A stretch of 64,000 nt of DNA from Lyngbya sp. PCC 8106 (GTDB taxonomy: Bacteria > Cyanobacteriota > Cyanobacteriia > Cyanobacteriales > Microcoleaceae). The stretch covers positions 1-64,000 of the forward strand of contig NZ_AAVU01000032.1 in NCBI RefSeq assembly GCF_000169095.1, read 5' to 3'. Under the pieces are notes generated by a model that had not been told where the DNA came from, ran no database searches, and was given only the letters and a program-made list of their open reading frames with translations. Below, piece by piece: positions 25,754 through 35,570 of this stretch. The number at the start of each line of letters is the position of its first letter. The stretch's first letter is position 1. The translations under genes and the position numbers were made by a program.

Positions 25754-25767
25754 AGAGTCTAGACTCT
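25754..25767. promoter_or_regulatory. Perfect palindrome upstream of futA
   Basis: AGAGTCTAGACTCT, a 14-bp perfect palindrome, ends 41 bases before the futA start. It does not match a Fur box, and may be an operator for another regulator or a chance palindrome. Confidence 0.3.
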
Positions 25768-25808
25768 TAAAGCTCTGTAAGTCTTTTATATCAAGGAATA
25801 AGGCCGCA

Positions 25809-26861
25809 ATGAGTAAAATTACACGACGGATATTTTTAGCAAGTGGAACTGCTTTTGCTACAGTAACATTAGGAGAACTTCTCAATAAGAGGGGTAGTTT
25901 TGCCGACCCGGGAACGATTAACCTGTATTCATCCCGACATTATGATACAGATAATCAACTCTATAATGGCTTCACACAAAAGACTGGGATTAAGGTTAAT
26001 CTGGTCGAAGGGGATGCAGCCCAATTAATTGAACGGATTAAGAGCGAGGGCGCCAATAGCCCAGCAGATGTTCTGATTACCGTTGATGCTGGGAATCTCT
26101 GGAGAGCGCAACAGGAAGGCATATTTCAGCCTGTTTCTTCTTCGGTTTTAAATAATGCGATTCCTGCAAATTTACGAGATCCAGAAAATCGATGGTTTGG
26201 TCTATCCAAACGGGCGAGAGTGATCATGTACAATAAAAACAATGTGAATCCGGCTCAACTGTCTAGCTACGAAGATTTAGCTGACCCTAAATGGAAAGGA
26301 AAGGTAGTGATTCGCTCGTCTAATAATATTTACAATCAATCTTTAGTCGCATCGCTTTTAGAAGTTCATGGTGCCGCAGATACTGAAAAATGGGCTAAGG
26401 GTTTTGTGTCAAACTTTGCTCGTCCCCCAGAAGGAAATGATACGGCTCAAATTAAAGCGGTGGCTGCGGGTGTCGGCGATGTTGGCATTGCAAATAGTTA
26501 TTATTTGGCTCGTTTAGCGAGTTCTAATGATCCTGAAGATAAAGCCGTGGTTCAAAAGGTGGGGATGTTTTTCCCCAATCAACGAGAACGAGGAACTCAC
26601 GTGAATATTAGTGGTGCCGGAGTTGTTAAATCAGCACCCAACAAAGCAGGGGCGGTTAAGTTTTTAGAGTATTTGGTGAGTCCAGAAGCTCAAAAAATAT
26701 TTGCTCAAGGAAATTATGAATATCCTGTTGTTAGTGGCGTTCCGGTTTCACCTGCTTTAGCTCAATATGGAACGTTCAAAAATGACTCTATGAATGTTGC
26801 TGCTTATGGTCAGAATAATGCTGAAGCTATTCGGTTGATGGATAGGGCGGGTTGGAAATAA
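25809..26861 (+). CDS. futA: Iron(III) ABC transporter substrate-binding protein (FutA/IdiA type)
   Basis: A 350-residue solute-binding protein. A twin-arginine signal (KITRRIFLASGTAFATVTLG) suggests Tat export. The mature part begins INLYSSRHYDTDNQLY, the FutA/FbpA signature, followed by VNLVEGDAAQLIERIKSEG and ADVLITVDAGNLWRAQQEG. Tyrosines for Fe binding lie in IANSYYLARL. It would deliver ferric iron to a FutB/FutC transporter in the periplasm, or in the IdiA manner protect photosystem II under iron stress. The partner permease genes are not in this window. Strong terminator-like dyad follows. Confidence 0.92.
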   Translation: MSKITRRIFLASGTAFATVTLGELLNKRGSFADPGTINLYSSRHYDTDNQLYNGFTQKTGIKVNLVEGDAAQLIERIKSEGANSPADVLITVDAGNLWRAQQEGIFQPVSSSVLNNAIPANLRDPENRWFGLSKRARVIMYNKNNVNPAQLSSYEDLADPKWKGKVVIRSSNNIYNQSLVASLLEVHGAADTEKWAKGFVSNFARPPEGNDTAQIKAVAAGVGDVGIANSYYLARLASSNDPEDKAVVQKVGMFFPNQRERGTHVNISGAGVVKSAPNKAGAVKFLEYLVSPEAQKIFAQGNYEYPVVSGVPVSPALAQYGTFKNDSMNVAAYGQNNAEAIRLMDRAGWK

Positions 26862-26895
26862 TCTGACTTTCTAGCATTTCTGAAGAAAAACACTG

Positions 26896-26935
26896 GGGAT
26901 AACCTAAAATCTAAATGGCTTTTTGGGTTATTCCC
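26896..26935 (+). terminator. Terminator-like dyad after futA
   Basis: GGGATAACCTAAAA and TTTTGGGTTATTCCC form a long imperfect stem 35 bases past the futA stop. No downstream T-run beyond the stem, so it may act in either direction. Confidence 0.5.
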
Positions 26936-27009
26936 TAAACTCATGACGACTTGATGTATGAGTTAACCATTGTCTAGAATCAAGCTCAACTGAGAGTCAA
27001 GAAATCCGA

Positions 27010-27183
27010 CTAATTTACTTCTTGGGAAATTAATTCAGATGAATTAAATGAGGGTGAAAGAGCAGTTAAATCTTCTGCTTGCTGACGTTTGCGCTGAGTG
27101 GCAGCTAAAATCAGGGGTAAAACTAGACAGATCATGCCGTTAACAAAAGCGAGCAATAAACCTGATAATAAACCTGTATCCAT
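27010..27183 (-). CDS. Small single-pass membrane protein
   Basis: A 57-residue frame from ATG 27183 to TAG 27010. Residues about 4-28 (GLLSGLLLAFVNGMICLVLP and the following few) form one membrane segment, then a basic patch (TQRKRQQAEDL) and an acidic-polar tail. An AGG sits 8 bases upstream of the ATG. The layout is that of small thylakoid or cytoplasmic membrane proteins, but it does not match the photosystem or cytochrome b6f small subunits that I know. It lies alone between futA and the hydrolase gene. Confidence 0.5.
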   Translation of the reverse strand: MDTGLLSGLLLAFVNGMICLVLPLILAATQRKRQQAEDLTALSPSFNSSELISQEVN

Positions 27184-27306
27184 AATTGTACCTGATTAGT
27201 TTAGACTATTAATTGTAATTCATTTTAGCTAAAATTACAAACAATAGAGCGATTTATTTCAGGTTTTAAAATATAAATTTTTTGTAGGACTGATAAGCAA
27301 ACTTAA

Positions 27307-28206
27307 TTAACACTGTTCTAGAAACTGCTGCAAAGCCTCGCGATATCGAGAACCTCCGGTTTGACGAACATCATTATGACCCGCACCGGGTATAATTAAA
27401 AGTTGTTTGGGTTCAGTGGCACTGGCAAATAAATCATGGCTCATTTCGACTGGAACAATGCGATCATTGGTGCCGTGAGTAAACAAAATCGGCATTGTTA
27501 GCTGAGAAACTTTGGCTATCGAGTTAAAAGTTTGAGTTAACAAAAGATCGATTGGGAACATCCAATATATTTTTTTAAAATCAACCATCTTCCGAATTGA
27601 AGTAAAAGAACTTTCAATAATTAATCCTGCTATTTCTGGATGTTTAGAAGCCAAATCAATAGCAATAGCGCCCCCAAGAGAATGACCAAAAACAAAAACA
27701 TTATGAGGATCAATACCCCGTTCATTGATTAAGTAAGTCCAAGCGGCTTCGACATCTTGATAAACTGTTGTCTCTGAGGGGATACGTTTTGTGCTGCGTC
27801 CATATCCTCGATAATCAATTAAAAACACGGATAAACCCATCTGATGAAATTGTTGAGCATAATCTAAATTTGCACTGATATTGCTGCCATTTCCATGACA
27901 ATCTAGAACCACTCGTTCTTCTTTTAAGGAGGTAGAATTAGAAGGAATCCACCATCCATGAATCTGTTCTTGTTTCCCCTTTGTTGTGGTTATCGGTAGC
28001 CAAACTTCTTGATAAGATAAATTAAATTCCTCTGGTGTCGCTTTGATTTTTCTAGAGGGGAAAAAAATAAATTGACTTTGAGCGAAGCGAAGAATAAGAC
28101 AAGCAACGGTGTAAGCGAGTGCAGATCCTATAGCTAAAATGAGTTCCAGTCGTCCTAAAATAATTGGAGTTGTGTCTGCCATACAAGCTAATTTTGCAAA
28201 TCTCAT
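27307..28206 (-). CDS. Membrane-anchored alpha/beta hydrolase
   Basis: A protein of about 299 residues with an N-terminal membrane anchor (ILGRLELILAIGSALAYTVA) and an alpha/beta hydrolase domain of the BEM46/ABHD13-like type. The nucleophile serine is in GHSLGGAIAID, the acid in THGTNDRIVP and the histidine in PGAGHNDV. DYRGYGRSTKRIPSE and HGNGSNISAN (oxyanion hole region) match the family. The start is ATG 28206; TTG or a downstream ATG (28182) are alternatives. Likely a lipase/esterase or thioesterase acting at the membrane; substrate unknown. Confidence 0.85.
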   Translation of the reverse strand: MRFAKLACMADTTPIILGRLELILAIGSALAYTVACLILRFAQSQFIFFPSRKIKATPEEFNLSYQEVWLPITTTKGKQEQIHGWWIPSNSTSLKEERVVLDCHGNGSNISANLDYAQQFHQMGLSVFLIDYRGYGRSTKRIPSETTVYQDVEAAWTYLINERGIDPHNVFVFGHSLGGAIAIDLASKHPEIAGLIIESSFTSIRKMVDFKKIYWMFPIDLLLTQTFNSIAKVSQLTMPILFTHGTNDRIVPVEMSHDLFASATEPKQLLIIPGAGHNDVRQTGGSRYREALQQFLEQC

Positions 28207-28513
28207 CAAACCGTCTACAATTATAAACGTATTTGTAAATCAATTGAGAACTTCTGTCTGAGCAATGATCCTAGATTCGTCTGTTTTCCCGAACTCTTAA
28301 ACAGAAATTAAAGCTTTTTAGTTTCTGTTCTACTTAATCATTAATAAATACTGTTTCTATAATAATCTGACTAAGATCTAGAATTTGTACTTGGTTTTGT
28401 CTATTTGAAAGTTTTTCAATTGTTGAGAGAGAGAAGTTTTTAGATTCGCTATATTTAGATAATTTCTGTGAAATTGACCTCACCCCTCTCAACTTTAAAA
28501 TTTTACCCTATGA

Positions 28514-28792
28514 TCAACTGGGGCCTCTATCTCCTTTACCTGGACTGTCAGGTTCAATCTTTTTTTCATTTGACGTCGGGCCTCGGTCTACCTTAGCCGG
28601 ATTTTCAGTTATTTCCGGGGTGGGTTTACTGGGGCCTCTATCTTGACCAGGATTTTCAGTTATTTCCGGGGTGGGTTTGCTTGGGCCTCTATCTGTGCGA
28701 CCTGGATCACCCCGTTCTTGAAAAGTTTCTTCTGGGTTTTGATTTTCTTGATCGAGCTTTTTTTCTTCGTTCATATTAAAATAGTAGCTCAT
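28514..28792 (-). CDS. Disordered repeat protein with four DRGP boxes
   Basis: A 92-residue, highly charged and proline-rich protein predicted to be unfolded. It contains four DRGP(S/T) boxes (about residues 34, 51, 69 and 88) and two copies of the unit DRGPSKPTPEITENP. No hydrophobic segment is present. It lies just downstream of the NB-ARC-WD40 gene on the same strand (32 bases apart) and could be part of its transcript. I do not recognise it. The regularly placed arginines next to caspase-like genes, whose cyanobacterial relatives prefer Arg/Lys at P1, make it a candidate protease substrate, but this is speculation. Confidence 0.55.
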   Translation of the reverse strand: MSYYFNMNEEKKLDQENQNPEETFQERGDPGRTDRGPSKPTPEITENPGQDRGPSKPTPEITENPAKVDRGPTSNEKKIEPDSPGKGDRGPS

Positions 28793-28824
28793 TCAATGCA
28801 AACATTTTAGTATTATACTCTGAA

Positions 28825-31800
28825 TTACTCCTCAACTGCTCCTAACGCTTTTAGCGCTACTTTTTGGGCAGAAGTTAAACCTGTTGTTGCGGTAATTTTC
28901 ATCCCTTCATAGGGTCGGGCTAAAATCATCGTATTTAGACATTCTCCCGTTGTCATTTCCCACAATTTAATCGTTTGATCATCACCACCACTGGCAAAAA
29001 TTTGACCTTCAGGAGAACAGGCGACAGACCAAACGGTTTGGCTGTGTCCATGACAAGTATAAACACAGTCTCCAGTGGTCAAATTCCACACTTTTACCGT
29101 ATGATCATCACTGCTACTGACTACTTTACTCCCATCATAACTAAACCCAACTGACCGCACTCGTTGTCGATGTCCCCTTAATGTTTGCACACAGTTTCCC
29201 GTTTGTATTTCCCAGAGTTTAACTGTGCGATCGCCTCCTGCACTCGCCAACATTTTACCATCTGGACTAAACGCCACACCCAATACCCAGTCCGTATGTT
29301 CAGACAAAGTTTGTAAACAAATTCCCTGTTTTATATCCCAAATTTTTAGGGTTTGGTCATCACTTCCACTTGCCAATATTTGACCACAAGGACTAAACGC
29401 CACCGACTTCACCCGATGTAAATGTCCGGCTAAAGTTTGTAAACATTCTCCAGTTTCAATATCCCAAATTTTAATGGTTTTATCGCGGCTTCCTGTCGCC
29501 AATAAACCCTGACAACTAAAACTCGCCGAATGCACCCAACTTTCGTGACCCCAAAGGGTTTTTAGACATTCTCCAGTGGTCACATTCCAGAGTTTAATGG
29601 TACTGTCATCACTGGCTGTTGCTAATAGTTTACCCTGGGGATGAAAGGCGGCTGAGGAGACAATATTTGTATGACCTGTTAAGGTTTTTTCGCAGGTTTT
29701 AGTATGAATATTCCACAGTCTGACTAAACCATCTTCACTACAACTGACTAACAGTTTACCATCAGGATTAAACGTCACAAACGACACCCAATTACTATAA
29801 GCATCTAGGGTTTTTAAACATTGACCCGAAGCGACTTGCCAAAATTTAACACTTTGATCTTGACTCACACTGATTAACGTTTGACCATCTGGACTAAACC
29901 CAACCCACCACACTAAATGACGATGTTCTTGTAAGGTTTTGACACATTCACCTGTACTAAAATTCCAGATTTTAATCGTCTGATCATTGCTTCCGGTTGC
30001 AAATTTTTGACCGTCTGGACTAAACGCTACCGCCCAAACTCGTTCTTGATATCCGGCTAATATTTTCGTGCATTTTCCGGTTTCTACATCCCAAAATTTA
30101 ACGGTATTTCCATCACTTGCTGTTGCTAATATTTCACCCTCTGGATGAAGTGCAATTGAAGACATCCAATTGACTTGTGTTTTTAAAACCCGCACACATT
30201 TTCCGGTGGTAATATTCCAAAATCTCACCGTTTCATCTTCACCACAACTGATCACTAAACCGTATTTTAAATGAAACACAATTGCTAAAATTCGTCGATA
30301 GTGACCTTTTAAAACCTGTAAACATTTTCCGGTTTCTACATCCCAAAGTCGAACCGTTTTATCGTTACTTCCACTCGCGATCATTTTCCCATCTTGGCTA
30401 AAAGTGAGAGACTGAACTCGACTCTTATGACCTCGTAAGGTTTTCAAACATTGACCTGTTTTTACATCCCAAAGTCGAACGGTTTGGTCATTGCTTCCAC
30501 TGGCGAGAATATTGCTATCCGGACTAAAACTAACAGCCATAACCCAAGCTTTATGTCCGGGAAGAATAGATAAAGATCGACCTGCCTTGGTTTGCCAAAA
30601 TACAATATCTTCATCAATTCCAGTGGCTAATAATTCACCATTGGGACTGAGGGAAATTGATAATACACCGCCCACTGTTTGAGTGAATACACATTGATTG
30701 AGATCGGCGTGGGAAAAGTTGACTCGATGTAAATTTACACCTTGTAAATAGGCTTGCAAAACGGTTAAATTGGAAAAGTCTAAATCACTGAGGGATAATT
30801 TTAATTCTATCAGAAGATTGAGAAGGTTTCCGGCTGCATATCCTCGTTTTTGAACGGAACGCGATCGCAATTGTTCTAAGCGTTGGGTTAAACATTGATA
30901 GACGGCTTCAGAATGAGAAAATAGGGTTAATAATTTTTCGCTGAGAGGTTTGAGAATAAGACGAATTTGGGCGGTTCTTAAGTAGTCTTTGGTTTGGGCT
31001 TCTATTAAAGCATGAGTTTCAAAAAGATTAATTTCTCCTGTGGTGATTTCTGCAAAGACTCTCTCGATCAGTTGTTCGGTGATATACTCCATTACAACGG
31101 GTTGCTGTGTAAATTGGGCGGATTGTTTTTCGATCAGCGATCGCTGTTGTAAAGAGTCTAGGGCTTCTAATAAGTCTCGTTGAGAAAAAGAAGTTACTAA
31201 AGCGTATTTGAGTTGAGAAAAAGACATCCATTCTTGATGAATAGCTAGCCAATACATCACCTGTTGTTCGAGAGAGGATAAGCGACTAAACTGTTGATCG
31301 AGTAAGTCTGCAATATCTCCAAAAATAATTGTTCCTTCCGCTAAAAACTGAGAAACATCTCCCTCAAACAGTTCGGCGATTGTGGTCGAGACAATTTTTA
31401 AGGCGAGAGGATTTCCAGCATAGGATTCAATTAATATTTTAGCATATTCTGGCAATATTTCAAAGCCTTTTTCTTGTAAAATATATTGACCAGCATCTTG
31501 TAAACCTTCGAGTTGCAAAGAACGAATCAGTTGATTGTTTCCCTCTCGATATCCAATTCCTCGGGGTTTTTATCGGCTGGTTAATAGCAAACAACTTTGA
31601 TGTTGTGTTTCTCCAATACTTCTAAACAGTTGTCCGTAACGTTCATAACTATCTCGATAACTCCCCACCCGTTTGTTGCTGTCAAGAATTGATTCAACGT
31701 TATCTAAAATCAGTAAAAAACGAGAGTTTTGCAGATATTGAATTAAGGTAGAAATTTGTTCATCAACCGTTTGGGGAAGTTGAGTTAATTGTTCATTGGA

Positions 31801-32544
31801 GACGAATTTAATTAACTCAGTTAGTAATTTCTCAAGAGGCGGTGCATTGCGGAGACTTCGCCAAATTAATCCCGAAAATTCGCCTTGAATTTGTTGGGTT
31901 AGTTTCACCGAAAGGGCAGTTTTTCCCATTCCTCCCATTCCCAACACGGTGACTAATTGACAGCGCTGTTCTAAAATCCAATTCGTGAGAGTAGAAAGTT
32001 CAGTTTGCCGATCATAAAATTCTACACAATTGGGTGCTTCTCCCCAATCTTGACGCGAACTAACTTGATTGATACTAATATTATTGTTGGGTAAGATTTC
32101 AGTCGTTTGTGTTCGGGTTACTTCCCGGGTTGACTGCTTAGATTTCGGTGAACGTCGTTGTTCCCACTGTCGATCAAATTCTACTAAATTTCCGGGAAGA
32201 TCAAGGCGATGATGCCACAATTTTAAAGTAAAATGCCAGCTATCTGATCCTTGAGTCGAACAGCGATTATCTTCTAATATTTCGAGAAAATCTTTGAGAC
32301 GTTTTAGACTATCTTTGAGTTGAGTACAATTTAACTTTTCTTTTGTTCCTGTCTCGGCTATCAAGGCTTCGAGATATCTCACCTTTGTACGGATAACTAA
32401 CTGCTTTTCAGTTTGCCAGTTTACCTGAATTTGAGACTCAAAGCGATCGCATTCTTCAAACTCTCCATTGGCGTAGGTGATCAAGACTTCCAAAAGGCAC
32501 TTTGTCCGTTTTTGGGACTGTGGGCCATAGTTAGGTCTTGGCAT
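28825..32544 (-). pseudogene. NB-ARC STAND NTPase with 14 WD40 repeats, cut by one in-frame stop
   Basis: One reading frame of about 1,239 codons interrupted only by TAA at 31570-31572. The first piece (324 residues) has an N-terminal helical domain (MPRPNYGPQSQKR...), linker DWGEAP, Walker A GMGGMGKT at 202-209 and Walker B FLLILDNVES at about 276. After the stop the same frame continues KPRGIGYREGNNQLIRSLQL, then the rest of NB-ARC and 14 WD40 repeats forming two seven-blade propellers. Homologues read TSREKP where this has TSR-stop-KP, so a GAA-to-TAA change is the simplest cause. The second piece has no natural start. It may be a recent pseudogene, a readthrough gene or a sequencing error. 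WD40 repeats are diverged, unlike those at 36-38 kb. Confidence 0.9.
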
Positions 32545-32861
32545 AGATAGATCCCTGAATTATTTAATATCTCAAAAATACACGCAAGAACTCAGTTTTT
32601 CAAGGGAATCTCTAGATTTCAAGTCAGTTGAGTATAAATCGTAATAAAAAAATGGCGATACAGCCAAATTTGTAGTAAATTGTAGGATGAGCTTATGCAG
32701 TACCTCTGGCTACCCTCTCCTACGAGGAAAGGGAAAAGGAAGTTTTAAATAGCCTTAAGTTCATAGTAGGGGTGAGTTCGCATAGATTTAGCCAATAAAC
32801 AACTTTAATAAACCCGCCCTATCCCACTTATTTAAAATACACAATAACGAGGTTAATTAAT
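32545..32861. other. Divergent promoter region of the accessory island
   Basis: A 317-base gap between the NB-ARC-WD40 gene (minus) and a small plus-strand gene. It contains no reading frame of note. A GGAAAGGGAAAAGGAAG purine stretch near 32724-32742 is the only visible feature. It should hold both promoters. Confidence 0.4.
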
Positions 32862-33323
32862 GTGTCAAATATTAATGAATTAATCGAGAATTTGCAACAG
32901 TTTGACGAAGACGAACTCAAGATAAAATTGGGGACGTATATACAAGAATTGGGAGATAATTTGAATGAACGGGGTGCCATTGATGATTTAGAAGAAGTGA
33001 GTCGGGGAGGGGTTCCGAGAGGGCCGATGGCGGATAAAGCGTTGGCAATGGGTGAACGTTTATTAACAAAATTGAATGCAGAATCCTATGATTTGTTGTG
33101 TGGAAATCCCTTCGGAGATCAGGGAGAAATGTTGCAAACGATTGAAACGGCAATGAACGAAAATACAACAAAAGCCGCCAGTTTAATTACGCCTATTTTA
33201 GTGGCGAATTTTGGGTTAGCACCCGCAGTTGCAGCGATTGTGTCAACGTTAATTGTTCAAAAAATCGCCAAGTCTGTCGGGGAAACGATTTGTTCGAGTT
33301 GGGAGAAAGTGATAGAAAAATGA
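32862..33323 (+). CDS. Hypothetical protein with hydrophobic C-terminal helix
   Basis: A 153-residue protein starting at GTG with CGAGG about 9 bases upstream. The N-terminal half is acidic and helical (NELIENLQQFDEDELKIKLG). A glycine/arginine hinge, VSRGGVPRGPMADK (about 47-60), separates it from a half that includes a hydrophobic region (ITPILVANFGLAPAVAAIVS, about 108-127, and continuing TLIVQKIAKS). It is the only plus-strand gene in the 28-48 kb island and converges on a caspase gene. The layout (cleavable-looking Arg hinge before a membrane-active helix) is that expected of a protease-activated pore former, but no homology supports this. Confidence 0.65.
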   Translation: MSNINELIENLQQFDEDELKIKLGTYIQELGDNLNERGAIDDLEEVSRGGVPRGPMADKALAMGERLLTKLNAESYDLLCGNPFGDQGEMLQTIETAMNENTTKAASLITPILVANFGLAPAVAAIVSTLIVQKIAKSVGETICSSWEKVIEK

Positions 33324-33341
33324 TTGATATTAGCCCCCAAA

Positions 33342-33357
33342 CCCCCAATTATGGGGG
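33342..33357. terminator. Bidirectional hairpin between convergent genes
   Basis: CCCCCA-ATTA-TGGGGG, a perfect 6-bp stem with a 4-base loop, between the plus-strand gene ending at 33323 and the caspase gene ending at 33418. Confidence 0.55.
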
Positions 33358-33417
33358 CAATATTCAGAGTGTTGAGGAGTCAAAAGCTTTGCCGAGTTGG
33401 GTTTGTTCGTTCTAATT

Positions 33418-35517
33418 TTAATTAACCGTAAATTGAACAACTGTCCACCTTGAACTGGGTAACGGTGCTGGGGTTACATTGCGATCGGGCGGTTGTTCTG
33501 CGGTCATTTCTTGTAACAGTTGTTCTAGGGGATTTTTAGGCGTGTCTCGTACTGGTTGTTTCTGTTGATCGAGAGGAGGTAATTCCAAGAACCGAAAGTT
33601 AGTATCATCAACACTAACACAAACTTTATAAATATTCTGCCAATTTTCTTTTTTTTCAAGATTTGGTAAAGGAATTGTTTCTTTTTGTTTGGGGTCGAGG
33701 GATATAACCATCCCCCGTCCGGGAGTTTCCGATAAAACAGAAGAAATTGCCCAATTTGGCTGTAAATTGAACACGGCGACATAAACGGGTTGTGAATAGT
33801 GATTTTGAATTTCTAACGAATAGGTTTTATTTTCAGTTATCGTGATTTCAGTTGGATTTTCTGCGGAGTTTAAAACTAGATTTGGATCGGGTTGTGCTGT
33901 TAGACGAACGGCGATTTTATCACCCATCTCTGAACAAGGATCGTGGTTTTTTAGATTTTCAACGGCTTGATATTTAGACAAATGAATCAGACGTTTTGTG
34001 ACGTTATAAGCTGATCGAGATTCATTGACTTTCAACGCAGGGCGTAACAGAATAGGTGTTTGAGTGTTGTCGCAAACTTCATAAATAATATCGTTCACTT
34101 CCGCTTGGTATTTTGCGGCTTTTTCTGCATCTAAAATTGTCACGCGAACAAAATAATCAGCTTGTTCAACCTCATCAACAAACTCAATCCACGTTTTCAT
34201 AAAAATTGAAGTTTTGACGTTTTGTAACGCAACCTGTTGATTAATTTCCTCCGGTAAGGTATCATTTTCTAGTAGGTAAACTTTGCGGATTAAATTGGAG
34301 GAAACTAAAGTCAACATTGCCCAATCACCTCTTTTAATTGGTTGTTCCGAAAAAACCGTCTGAACTTCTCCCAAAGAAGTCGATCCTTGAACTGAAATTA
34401 GTTTAACTAAAGCTAACTGTTGTTTTGTTGAAAAACTTGTTGTTCCAAAGGGATAAAGAGTAAATTCAGCCCCTCTTTCTAAACCTTGAAGTTCCCCAAC
34501 ATTTAATTCAATTCGTTGTTTTTTTCCGGTTTTAATATCAGTCACATTGGCGGTATATTCACTCGGAATAGACTCCCATCCAAAAATTAAGCGGTCGCCT
34601 TCACCAATTAACATGGGAGTTTGCTGACGGAATTGATTGTTAATGTTTGGCTTGATATAATCCTGTAACATTTGGTAGGTAATCATCAGTTTAGAGGGGT
34701 CTGGCGTTAACGTTTTCAATAGCCAATAGGTCAACGCCCCATTCCGTTCTGTTCCCTCAAAAGCACATTCATAAGCCGCCTCATGGGGACGACAAGCCGC
34801 CAACAATACATAACCTTTTTTGGCATCTTCCGGTAACATTCCCTTCATAAAAACACTACTGCGAGTTCCCGCCTTTTGTTGGGTTTGTCCGGTGATATTT
34901 TGCCAATTTGCAATCAATTTTTCGGAAGATGCAACCAAGCTTTCTAGAGGACGAACTGTGTTATCAACAATACCTGAACCTCGAACATCTTCATCTTCCC
35001 CTCTGGTTGTACCGCCCGAATGACAACTATCTAAAACAACAGTAACCTGTAATTGTTTATCGACCATTTGCTGTAATAAATAGGCAAATTCTAAATCTCG
35101 CAAATAGCGTCCGTTTTCGTTACCAATATCAGTCGGAACGAGGGTTTCATCTTGTCCAGATTCTCCTTTGTATTCTGGATAAATGGTTTTTGCGCGTCCG
35201 CCATGTCCCGAATAGTGAATATAAATGCGATCGCCTGGGTTCGCTATTTGAGTAATATGTTGAAAGGATTTGACAATATTTTCATAAGTCGGTAATTTTT
35301 CGGGAGGTTCAACGGGTGAGTTGTTTTCTGGGTTGGATGCAGTCAGTTTAACAATTTTGTTCGGACGTGTGGCTAATTGGTTGAGAAAATCTTCGACTTG
35401 GTTAATATCCCGCACACATCCTTTCAAACTTTTGTAGGATGAACCGTTAGGTAAAGTATTAGGGGAATAATAGTTAATCCCCATGAGTAAAGCGTAGAAA
35501 GAAGATTGTTTTTCCAT
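33418..35517 (-). CDS. Caspase-like peptidase (C14, orthocaspase type), copy 1
   Basis: A 699-residue protein. The N-terminal 310 residues are a caspase-fold peptidase with His105 in YIHYSGHGGRA and Cys165 in VVLDSCHSGG, plus the conserved ALLMGINYY start and LVPTD/LRDLE segments. The C-terminal 380 residues form a beta-rich region shared with the paralogue at 43637-45688, including a segment starting IELNVGELQGLERGAEFTLY. No membrane segment or death-fold domain is present. Cyanobacterial orthocaspases cleave after Arg or Lys. It is followed upstream by the Uma2 and nSTAND1-WD40 genes on the same strand. Confidence 0.92.
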   Translation of the reverse strand: MEKQSSFYALLMGINYYSPNTLPNGSSYKSLKGCVRDINQVEDFLNQLATRPNKIVKLTASNPENNSPVEPPEKLPTYENIVKSFQHITQIANPGDRIYIHYSGHGGRAKTIYPEYKGESGQDETLVPTDIGNENGRYLRDLEFAYLLQQMVDKQLQVTVVLDSCHSGGTTRGEDEDVRGSGIVDNTVRPLESLVASSEKLIANWQNITGQTQQKAGTRSSVFMKGMLPEDAKKGYVLLAACRPHEAAYECAFEGTERNGALTYWLLKTLTPDPSKLMITYQMLQDYIKPNINNQFRQQTPMLIGEGDRLIFGWESIPSEYTANVTDIKTGKKQRIELNVGELQGLERGAEFTLYPFGTTSFSTKQQLALVKLISVQGSTSLGEVQTVFSEQPIKRGDWAMLTLVSSNLIRKVYLLENDTLPEEINQQVALQNVKTSIFMKTWIEFVDEVEQADYFVRVTILDAEKAAKYQAEVNDIIYEVCDNTQTPILLRPALKVNESRSAYNVTKRLIHLSKYQAVENLKNHDPCSEMGDKIAVRLTAQPDPNLVLNSAENPTEITITENKTYSLEIQNHYSQPVYVAVFNLQPNWAISSVLSETPGRGMVISLDPKQKETIPLPNLEKKENWQNIYKVCVSVDDTNFRFLELPPLDQQKQPVRDTPKNPLEQLLQEMTAEQPPDRNVTPAPLPSSRWTVVQFTVN

Positions 35518-35570
35518 AATTGCATAAAGTAAAAGGAGTACACTAAAGATTTAGATAAAGTCGCTAAAAT

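Noticed and set aside
28825..32544. Amyloid-like motif in the NB-ARC-WD40 protein
   Set aside because: I looked for the SQxGQAGRDL motif in both pieces and did not find it, so this sensor is not linked to the CHAT effector by that route.
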